DNA of 26,708 nt from CALZJC01 sp041574955 (GTDB lineage: Bacteria; Acidobacteriota; Thermoanaerobaculia; Multivoradales; JAHEKO01), in NCBI GenBank assembly GCA_041574955.1, contig JBFGNS010000044.1:1-26708 (forward strand), read 5' to 3'. Positions 6,302 to 12,353 of the stretch are shown one piece after another. The position numbers were made by a program, and so were the translations under genes. Positions within the stretch are counted from its first letter, which is position 1. The number at the start of each line of letters is the position of its first letter. A model generated the notes under the pieces. That model saw nothing but the letters and a program-made list of their open reading frames with translations. It had not been told where the DNA came from and did not search any database.

Positions 6302-7279
6302 CTACAGCGGCAAGCGCGTCCCGACCCCGGCATCTACCGCCCGCTGGTAGACCAGCGGCGCTACCGCCATGTCGGTCAGCGCCAGGCCGAGGTTGGCGGC
6401 CAGGGTGCGCTCGGTCGGGCTCTGACGGCCCGGCCGGGCGCCGCTGACCAGCTCGCCCAGGTCGGCCCAGACCGGCGGGATGTGCTGGAAGTAGCCGGCT
6501 TCCTGGTAGTGGCGCAGCTGTGCGGTGTCGTCGGTGCACAGCTTGTCCGCCTCGGCCAGCGCCTCGGGATGCCAGTAGGAGTCGAAGTCGACCAGCGAGG
6601 CGAAGGCGCCTTCATCGAGCCAGCCGCGGCGGATGGTTGCGTGCGGCGTCTTCAAGATCGGACCGGCGGTGACCACGATGTCGCAGCCCGCCACCGCCGC
6701 GCGCGGCTCGGCGACGGCGGTGCCCTCGAGCCCGAAGCGCTCGCCAACCTCGGCGGCGTAGGCCGCCGCCCGCTCGGGGTGGATGTCGTAGGCGCGGACC
6801 GAGGTCAGCGGGAACAGCAGCTTCAGCGCCTCGACATGGGTGCGCGCCTGGACGCCGCAGCCGAGCACGCCGAGGACCGCCGAATCGGGCCGCGCCAGGT
6901 AGCGGGCCGCCAGCGCGCTCGCCGCGCCGGTGCGCATGGCGGTGATCCAGACGCAGTCCATGACCGCCGTCGGCAGCCCGGTCTCGGGGTCGTTGAGGAC
7001 CAGCAGCCCGGTGATGTAGGGCAGGCCGCGCCGCCGGTTCTGCGGGAAGCCGCTCACCCACTTGACCCCCGCCGCGGCCAGCGACGGGATCCAGGCCGGC
7101 ATGGCATGGATGAAGCTGTCGCCGCCGCCCGGGTGGATCCCCGGCTTGGGCGGCATCTCGACCCGGCCCTCACCTTTCTCGCGGAAGGCGGTCTCGAGCG
7201 CCGCCAGGATCTCCGCCATGCCGAGCCCCACCGCGGCGACGTCCCGCTGCGACAGGTAGAGCAGTTGCCGACCGTTCAT
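6302..7279 (-). CDS. Ornithine cyclodeaminase / mu-crystallin family enzyme
   Basis: This 325-residue protein has the family's full length and fold. Visible features are GVKWVSGFPQN (71-81, Lys73 at the substrate site), ITAMRTGAASA (112-122, Arg116, carboxylate binding), the NAD-binding loop GVLGCGVQARTH (137-148) and Asp231 in LVDFDSYW, which fits the catalytic aspartate. Family members include ornithine cyclodeaminase (ornithine to proline plus ammonia), alanine dehydrogenases and other imine reductases. The classical GADAPGK motif of true ornithine cyclodeaminases is replaced here by the DFDSYW sequence, so the substrate may differ. Start is the ATG at 7279; the Shine-Dalgarno site is weak. 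It is followed 57 bp downstream by the spermidine-synthase-like gene, a possible link through ornithine and polyamine chemistry. Confidence 0.85.
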   Translation of the reverse strand: MNGRQLLYLSQRDVAAVGLGMAEILAALETAFREKGEGRVEMPPKPGIHPGGGDSFIHAMPAWIPSLAAAGVKWVSGFPQNRRRGLPYITGLLVLNDPETGLPTAVMDCVWITAMRTGAASALAARYLARPDSAVLGVLGCGVQARTHVEALKLLFPLTSVRAYDIHPERAAAYAAEVGERFGLEGTAVAEPRAAVAGCDIVVTAGPILKTPHATIRRGWLDEGAFASLVDFDSYWHPEALAEADKLCTDDTAQLRHYQEAGYFQHIPPVWADLGELVSGARPGRQSPTERTLAANLGLALTDMAVAPLVYQRAVDAGVGTRLPL

Positions 7280-7427
7280 CGTCCGGGGGGAGGGAGACTC
7301 CCGGCGCGCCTCGGAGCAGCCCGGATCCCGGGCCCCCCGCGCCGGCGGCCCGCCGTCGGGGGCCCCGGCTCATACTACCCGTCGCGGTGCTTCGGCGAGC
7401 CGAGCGGAACCTCAGATCGCTCGCGCC

Positions 7428-7484
7428 ATGAAAAGGAAGATCCGTTTCCAGGGGCGGCGCCGCGCCGATAGGATGGCGCGGTGA
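7428..7484 (+). CDS. Possible 18-residue leader peptide
   Basis: An ATG at 7428 opens an 18-codon frame, MKRKIRFQGRRRADRMAR, whose TGA stop overlaps the GTG start of the next gene as GTGA. The peptide is extremely basic (nine Lys/Arg). The overlap is the same kind as in both toxin-antitoxin modules of this window, which would allow translational coupling. There is no clear Shine-Dalgarno site, and the competing explanation is a leaderless start at 7481. Chance occurrence in GC-rich DNA is quite possible. Confidence 0.2.
   Translation: MKRKIRFQGRRRADRMAR
7445..7474 (+). promoter_or_regulatory. Promoter candidate for the desulfurase-like gene
   Basis: TTTCCA (7445-7450, four of six) and TAGGAT (7469-7474, four of six) are 18 bp apart. 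The GTG start at 7481 follows the -10 after only six bases, so transcription would begin at or next to the start codon. The arrangement mirrors the one at 6244. The region between 7280 and 7480 is a divergent promoter region shared with the ornithine-cyclodeaminase-family gene. Confidence 0.35.
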
Positions 7485-8719
7485 CGGAAACCGCCTATCC
7501 GGCCGACGTCCTGCCTGTCGAAGAAATCCGCGCCGCCTTCCCCGCCCTGGAGCGTCGCGAGGGCGGCCTGCCGGTGGCCTACTTCGACGGCCCCGGCGGG
7601 ACGCAGGTGCCGCTGGCGGTGGCGGTGGCGGTGACCGACTACCTGCTCCACCACAACGCCAACACCCACTGGGAGTACCCGACGAGCGCCGAGACCGACG
7701 CGCTGCTCGACGGGGCGCGGCAGGCGGTGGGCGATCTGCTGGGCGCAGCCGCCGACGAGGTGGCGTTCGGCGCCAACATGACGACGCTCACCTTCCACCT
7801 GGCGCGCGCGCTCGGGCGCGGCTGGCGGGAGGGCGACGAGATCGTGGTGACCGGGCTCGACCACCAGGCCAACATCGCGCCCTGGCACGACGTGGCGCGG
7901 GAGCGCGGGCTCGTGGTGCGCACGGTGCCGATGCTCCCCGAGACGGGAACCCTCGACTGGCCGGCGTTCGAGCGGCTGGTCGGACCGCGCACCCGGCTGG
8001 TGGCGGTGGGCGGGGCGTCGAACGCGATCGGCACGATCAACGACCTGCCGCGGGCGATCGACCTGGCGAGGGCGGTCGGGGCGCTCACCTTTGTCGACGC
8101 CGTGCACCTGGCGGCGCACGCCCGGATCGACTTCCGGGCGCTGGGCTGCGACCTGCTGGCCTGCTCGCCCTACAAGTTCTACGGCCCGCACGTCGGGGTG
8201 CTGGCGGGCCGGCGGGAGCTGGTCACCGGGCTCGACGTGCCGCGCCTGCCGCCGGCGGGCGACCAGCCGCCGGAGCGGCTCGAGACCGGGACGCTCAACC
8301 ACGAGGGCATCGTGGGTGCCGGCGCCGCGGCGGAGTTCCTGGCCTCGCTGGCGCCGGGCGCGAGCCGTCCGGAGCGGTTGGAGACCGCGTTCAAGGCGCT
8401 GCACGAGCGGAGCGAAGCGCTGTTCGAGCGTGCCTGGCGGGGACTCGAGGCGGTCCCGGGGGTGCGCCTGTTCGGGCTGCCGCCGGGCGGCGAGCGCACG
8501 CCGACCCTGGCGTTCGTGGTCCAGGGCGTGGATTCGGCCGAGGTCGCGCGGCGGCTAGCCGAGCGGGCGGTGTTCGTGTCGCACGGCGACTTCTACGCCC
8601 CCAACGTGGTCGAGGCCCTGGGTCTCGGAGCCGACGGCCTGGTGCGCGCCGGCTGCGCGATCTACACCACCGCCGAAGAGGTCGACCGCCTGGTGGAGGG
8701 CGTGCGCGAGCTGACCTGA
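7481..8719 (+). CDS. Cysteine-desulfurase-like class V aminotransferase
   Basis: A 412-residue PLP enzyme of aminotransferase class V. Seen in order: YFDGPGGTQVP (34-44), a substrate-loop NANTH (59-63), LDHQANIAPW (126-135), FVDAVHLAAHARID (204-217, Asp206 to the PLP ring nitrogen) and SPYKFYGPHVG (229-239), with Lys232 as the PLP Schiff-base lysine. It resembles the cysteine-desulfurase-like subgroup related to SufS and isopenicillin epimerase. Oddity: where SufS has the catalytic cysteine loop (GHHCA-like), this protein reads SHGDFYAPN, with no Cys. The only later Cys is in RAGCAIY near the end, not at the loop position. A true desulfurase role is therefore doubtful; a lyase or epimerase-type reaction is possible. 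The start is a GTG without a Shine-Dalgarno site. Confidence 0.85.
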   Translation: MTETAYPADVLPVEEIRAAFPALERREGGLPVAYFDGPGGTQVPLAVAVAVTDYLLHHNANTHWEYPTSAETDALLDGARQAVGDLLGAAADEVAFGANMTTLTFHLARALGRGWREGDEIVVTGLDHQANIAPWHDVARERGLVVRTVPMLPETGTLDWPAFERLVGPRTRLVAVGGASNAIGTINDLPRAIDLARAVGALTFVDAVHLAAHARIDFRALGCDLLACSPYKFYGPHVGVLAGRRELVTGLDVPRLPPAGDQPPERLETGTLNHEGIVGAGAAAEFLASLAPGASRPERLETAFKALHERSEALFERAWRGLEAVPGVRLFGLPPGGERTPTLAFVVQGVDSAEVARRLAERAVFVSHGDFYAPNVVEALGLGADGLVRAGCAIYTTAEEVDRLVEGVRELT

Positions 8720-8788
8720 GACGGCCGGCACGCCACGGCCCGGCGAAACCGAGGCCCTACGCTCGACTCCCAGTGAGACAGCTCGACG

Positions 8789-8863
8789 GCCCCCTCAGCT
8801 CCAGCCCCACAACTCCAGCCCCCCAACTCGAGCCCCCAAACCCTCGAGCCCCCAAGTCCCCCC
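8789..8863 (-). repeat. Degenerate G-rich tandem repeat between convergent genes
   Basis: Read on the minus strand, runs of four to six G alternate with CTCGAG or CTGGAG plus T-rich spacers, giving five to six imperfect units of about 13-16 bp. Six G-runs lie within 75 bases, separated by spacers of about 4-11 bases. The block occupies the gap between the ends of two convergent genes (8719 and 8877), where no other terminator is visible. G-quadruplex formation or a role in transcription termination is inference. Confidence 0.7.
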
Positions 8864-8876
8864 AGGCCACCTGTCC

Positions 8877-10601
8877 TCACGGGCACGTGGCAAACGCCTG
8901 GGTGTCGACGACGGCCGGCGACGGCCGCCCCAGCGGGTTGTCGTAGACCCGGCTCCGGCCGCTCTGGGTGTCGGTCACCGTGACCGTGTACTCGACGCTC
9001 GTGGTGGCCGCGGCGAACACCCAGAAGTGGTCGTTGAACCGGCAACCGTCCAGCGCTTTGAGCAGGAACTGCACGTTGTCCGGATTGAAGAAGTAAAACA
9101 GGCCGGTGTCCGGGTTGCGGTACGGCGCGCTCAGCCGCGCACCGGTGCCGAGCTCCGGCCAGTCGACGCACACCCGGAACCGGTCGTCCGTGAGGCACAG
9201 GTTGCCGGATCCCGGATCCTCGACAAGCGGACGCTCCGGCACGGGGAGCGCATACAGCCCCTCATAGATATCTGCCAGCAGCCGATCGAGGTCGATCGTC
9301 CCGGGGTCGGACAGATTGTCCGGCGGCACCACCTGCGGCTTCTCGACGCAGCAGACACCGGCGTTGACCGTGTAGGTGATGTCGAACGGCCCCTTCTTGA
9401 TGCCGACCACCCGCTCCTGGACGAAGTTCTCGGCGCCGCCCGGGGTCATCAGCGTCTGCCGGTTCCCGCCGGCGAGGCGCACGGTGTCGGAGTTGTTGAC
9501 CAGCTCGACAGGCAGCTGCTTCTCGGTGCCGACAAACCGCAGGGTGAGGTCGGTACCGTCGCCGACCCAGATCTCTTCCTGCTTGATGGTGCCGTGGACT
9601 TCGACGATCTCGGTGGCCTGCGCGGCGTCGGGATCGAACTCCGCCGACACCTCGTGCTGCCCCGGGGTGAGCCCGGCGGGCACGGTGAACTCGAGCACGT
9701 TGGTCGAGGCGGCGTTGGGCAGGCCGAGCGGCGTGTCGCCGATCCGCAGCTTCTTCATCGCGTCGGGGCTCGGGAAGTTGCCGCAGACGCACAGCCGCTG
9801 GCCGGCGAAGGCGAGCGGCGAGACGGTGGTGAGAAACGGCGTCTGCCCTAGACCGAAGACCGGGTCGAGGATCGGCAGCTCGAGCCCGGGCCAGGAGCCC
9901 AACTGCTCCCCCCAGGCGTCGTGGCACTCGAGGCTGACCGGGTCACCGGGCCTGGCCTCGACCGGCACCCGGCCGGCGAGGTAGCCCTCGGACGCCGGAC
10001 CCGCGTCGGGCTCTGGCACCAGCGGCTGGTCGCCGAAGGCCATCTCCCAGCCCGCCATCTCACGGCGGACCCGGTCGTCGAGCTTTGCGACCAGCAGGCC
10101 TCCCGGGGTCACCGCCGCCGGCAGATCGACCAGCTCCGCGACGTCCTTCGCCGGGCTGACCGTCGGCAGGCGCTCCACCGGCAGCCGGTCCGACAGCACC
10201 GTCTCATCGTCGAGCCGCACCTCGACGTCGATCTGCTTCGGTATCTTGGTGCCGCGCTCGAGATCGAGGCGCAGGCGCACCTCGGAGCCGGGCGGGCAGG
10301 TCACCGTCAGGCTGCCGGCGCTCCAGCTACAGCCCTCCGGCTCCAGGAACAGGCCGCCGGTGAGCGCTCGCGCGAGCCGCTTGGCCAGGTCGAGGGTCAC
10401 GGAGTCGAACTGGCCGCCGCCGCCCGCCTCGTCCTGCTGCCCGACGACGTGGAGGAGCAGCGATTCTTCGCCGTCGGCGCGTTCGCGCGCGTACACCTTT
10501 CCGGTCAACGTACCCGCGGCTCCGGCCGCTGCCGCCGGCTGCGGAAGGACGCCAAGAACCCACGCGATCCCAAGCAGGGTGGGGACAACCCGCCTCGACA
10601 T
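8877..10601 (-). CDS. Exported protein with TIG-like domain and a recurrent C-terminal domain
   Basis: The 574-residue product starts with a signal peptide (MSRRVVPTLLGIAWVLGVLP, cleavage after about AAA26). GGGAGGTG sits 5 nt before the ATG at 10601, and the promoter at 10636-10664 excludes the in-frame ATG further upstream. Residues about 257-330 (LTTVSPLAFAGQRLCVCGNF through VPAGLTPGQHEVSAEF) resemble an IPT/TIG immunoglobulin-like domain. Residues 466-574 (LCLTDDRFRVCVDW, LFYFFNPDNVQFLLKALDG, HFWVFAAATTSVEYTVTVTD, DNPLGRPS) match a C-terminal domain I recall as frequent in secreted Acidobacteriota proteins; I cannot name a Pfam entry for it. Paired cysteines (271/273, 417/418) suggest disulfides. 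The protein is probably periplasmic or extracellular; no catalytic motif is visible. Confidence 0.8.
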   Translation of the reverse strand: MSRRVVPTLLGIAWVLGVLPQPAAAAGAAGTLTGKVYARERADGEESLLLHVVGQQDEAGGGGQFDSVTLDLAKRLARALTGGLFLEPEGCSWSAGSLTVTCPPGSEVRLRLDLERGTKIPKQIDVEVRLDDETVLSDRLPVERLPTVSPAKDVAELVDLPAAVTPGGLLVAKLDDRVRREMAGWEMAFGDQPLVPEPDAGPASEGYLAGRVPVEARPGDPVSLECHDAWGEQLGSWPGLELPILDPVFGLGQTPFLTTVSPLAFAGQRLCVCGNFPSPDAMKKLRIGDTPLGLPNAASTNVLEFTVPAGLTPGQHEVSAEFDPDAAQATEIVEVHGTIKQEEIWVGDGTDLTLRFVGTEKQLPVELVNNSDTVRLAGGNRQTLMTPGGAENFVQERVVGIKKGPFDITYTVNAGVCCVEKPQVVPPDNLSDPGTIDLDRLLADIYEGLYALPVPERPLVEDPGSGNLCLTDDRFRVCVDWPELGTGARLSAPYRNPDTGLFYFFNPDNVQFLLKALDGCRFNDHFWVFAAATTSVEYTVTVTDTQSGRSRVYDNPLGRPSPAVVDTQAFATCP

Positions 10602-10635
10602 AGACACCTCCCGGACTCGGTTGAGGACAGATCGG

Positions 10636-10664
10636 ATTATCGGCCCGACGACGGAGCGTGTCAA
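10636..10664 (-). promoter_or_regulatory. Near-consensus sigma-70 promoter
   Basis: On the minus strand TTGACA (10664-10659, six of six) is followed by a 17-bp spacer and GATAAT (10641-10636, five of six). Transcription should start near 10629, giving a leader of about 28 nt with a Shine-Dalgarno site before the ATG at 10601. It is the best housekeeping promoter in the window and shows that the organism uses an ordinary sigma-70 consensus. Confidence 0.85.
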
Positions 10665-10748
10665 ACGGCGCAGCTCGCCTCACCGCTGCAGCGCCGCCCG
10701 AGCACGCCGCGCCGCTGGTGCCCGCTGGCCGGCGGTCGGCGCCGGAGG

Positions 10749-12176
10749 TCAGTCCGGCGGCAGGCGCGCCACCAGGATGTCGATCTTGCCGGCGCCGTCG
10801 AGCCGCGAGACGCCGGCGGCCAGCGGCACCTCGACCGCATCCCCGCTGAAGACGGCCAGCAAATGGGGCGCCCCGGCCGGGCCGAGCGCCATGTCCAGCA
10901 CCTGGACACCACGGCCGGCGGCGAGCAGCCGGGGGTCGCCGGGCTCGCCGGCGGCATCGAGTCGCACCAGGTAGCTGCGGGTCTCGCCCCCCGTCCGGCC
11001 CCGGCCGGGCATCGGCTGGTGGAAGCCCGCCGCCCAGGTGGAGCCGCCGGCGCCGGGCGCCACGGCGAAGCCGAAGTCGGTCCCCGCCTCGCCGAGCCGC
11101 CGCGCCCAGCGCAGGCCGCCGCCGGCGTCGAGCGACACGACGAAGGCGTCGGCCGGGCCGTCGCTGGTCAGCTTCGCGGCGCCGGGCCCCTCGCCCAGCT
11201 CGACCTCGCCGGCGAAGTTGCCGGTGGCGAGCACGCCGCCCCCAGGTGAGCTGGCCAGGCCGGCGCAGGCGTCGGTGAGCGGACCGCCGAGCTGCAGGAG
11301 CCCGCTCGCGGCGCCGGCGGAGTCGATCCTCAGGACGAAGGCGTCGGACCCGCCGCGGCTGTGCCACGGCGGCCCGCCCGACCACCTGGCGGTGGCGCGA
11401 AACAGACCGCACACCGTGGCGCCGTCGTCGCCGGCGGCGATGGCGCGGCCCTCGTCGGCCTGCTTGCCGCCGAACCGGCCGGCGGCGAGATAGCCGCCGT
11501 CCGCGTCCAGGCTCAGCCAGAAGGCGTCGAGCCCGCCGGCGCTCCGAAGCTTGTGCTCCGCCTCGCCTGGGTCGAGATCGGCCTCTCCCTGGAAGTAGCC
11601 AGTGACGTGCACCCGGCCGCCGGCGCCGACGGCGAGGTCGTTGCCGACGTCCCCGAACCGCCCGCCGGCGCGCCGCGCCCAGACCAGCTCGCCGCGCGGG
11701 TCGAAACGGGCGACGAAGACGTCGGCGCTGCCGGCGCTGACCAGCTCGACTTGCCCGGGCCCGGGATCGAAGTCCACGCTCTCCGAGAAGAAGCCCGTCA
11801 GGTAGACGTCGCCCTGCGGCCCCACGGCGACTCCCCGGCCCTCGTCGGCCCCCGCCCCGCCGACGCGGCGGGCCCACTCGACCTCGCCGGCCGGATCGAG
11901 CTTGACCAGCAGCACGTCGCTGTCGCCGGCGCTGGCCGGCGAGGTCCGGCCAGCGGCGCCCGGCAGCTCGCCGAGAAAGAAGCCGGTGACGTAGCTCGAG
12001 CCCTCGGCGTCGACCGCGATGGCGGTGCCGTACTCGCGGTTGGCGGTGGCCAGGGTGCGGGCCCACTCGCCGGCTGCGACCGGTTCGGCAGCAGCGGCGG
12101 GCTCCAGTGCGGCCGCGGCGGCGGCCAGCGCCAGCAGCGTGGCGCGGATCGGGGGGCGTATCGATGGGCAGGGCAT
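10749..12176 (-). CDS. Exported SBBP-type beta-propeller protein
   Basis: A 475-residue protein with a signal peptide (hydrophobic Ala/Leu stretch, residues 11-30). The rest is a repeat of about 61-67 residues. Units begin near residues 38, 101, 166, 229, 290 and 357, with a decayed one after about 415. Each unit has WAR or a variant, then a Gly/Asp turn, an A-V-x-x-x-G stretch, a YVTGFF-like strand, a DFDPG-like loop, and DVFVARFDPxG. This is the pattern of SBBP/Delta-60 beta-propeller repeats, so a six- or seven-bladed propeller is predicted, probably a binding scaffold outside the inner membrane. The start ATG has GGAGGAG 6 nt upstream, and a TAGGAT -10 lies 28 nt upstream. The gene ends 147 bp before the TIG-domain gene, which has its own promoter. 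No enzyme motif is seen. Confidence 0.82.
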   Translation of the reverse strand: MPCPSIRPPIRATLLALAAAAAALEPAAAAEPVAAGEWARTLATANREYGTAIAVDAEGSSYVTGFFLGELPGAAGRTSPASAGDSDVLLVKLDPAGEVEWARRVGGAGADEGRGVAVGPQGDVYLTGFFSESVDFDPGPGQVELVSAGSADVFVARFDPRGELVWARRAGGRFGDVGNDLAVGAGGRVHVTGYFQGEADLDPGEAEHKLRSAGGLDAFWLSLDADGGYLAAGRFGGKQADEGRAIAAGDDGATVCGLFRATARWSGGPPWHSRGGSDAFVLRIDSAGAASGLLQLGGPLTDACAGLASSPGGGVLATGNFAGEVELGEGPGAAKLTSDGPADAFVVSLDAGGGLRWARRLGEAGTDFGFAVAPGAGGSTWAAGFHQPMPGRGRTGGETRSYLVRLDAAGEPGDPRLLAAGRGVQVLDMALGPAGAPHLLAVFSGDAVEVPLAAGVSRLDGAGKIDILVARLPPD

Positions 12177-12203
12177 GACGGTCTCCTCCGGGTTGCCGCG
12201 CGG

Positions 12204-12209
12204 ATCCTA
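12204..12209 (-). promoter_or_regulatory. TAGGAT -10 element for the propeller gene
   Basis: TAGGAT on the minus strand ends 28 nt before the ATG at 12176, leaving room for a short leader with the GGAGGAG Shine-Dalgarno site. No good -35 is visible at 16-18 bp. The same hexamer recurs before the genes starting at 7481 and 18419. Confidence 0.4.
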
Positions 12210-12235
12210 CCGGGGCCGCCGTTGCCAGCGCGTGA

Positions 12236-12289
12236 GGGAAGCCCCCCTCCGGAACTGAGGGCTTCTCCCTATTCGCGGCGGCGCCGCCG
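12236..12289. promoter_or_regulatory. Two inverted repeats upstream of the large secreted-protein gene
   Basis: GGGAAGCCC (12236-12244) pairs with GGGCTTC-T-CCC (12259-12269) with one bulged base. Next to it is the perfect 14-bp palindrome 12276-12289 (CGGCGGC/GCCGCCG). They lie 65-118 bp before the ATG at 12354 in a divergent promoter region. Either regulator binding or a structured leader is possible. I find no clear promoter hexamers for the plus-strand gene. Confidence 0.35.
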
Positions 12290-12353
12290 AACCCCAGACT
12301 GGCGGCAATCCGGAATTCAGGCAGTTCCACTGTCGCAACGAGGAGGATCACCC

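Noticed and set aside
3957..6539. An 860-residue frame overlapping the spermidine-synthase-like gene.
   Set aside because: Arg/Gly/Pro-rich shadow frame of a GC-rich gene, without motifs; the other frame has clear domains.
11361..12353. Upstream extension of the giant secreted protein frame.
   Set aside because: It is the antisense of the propeller gene. A strong Shine-Dalgarno site and a signal peptide place the start at 12354.
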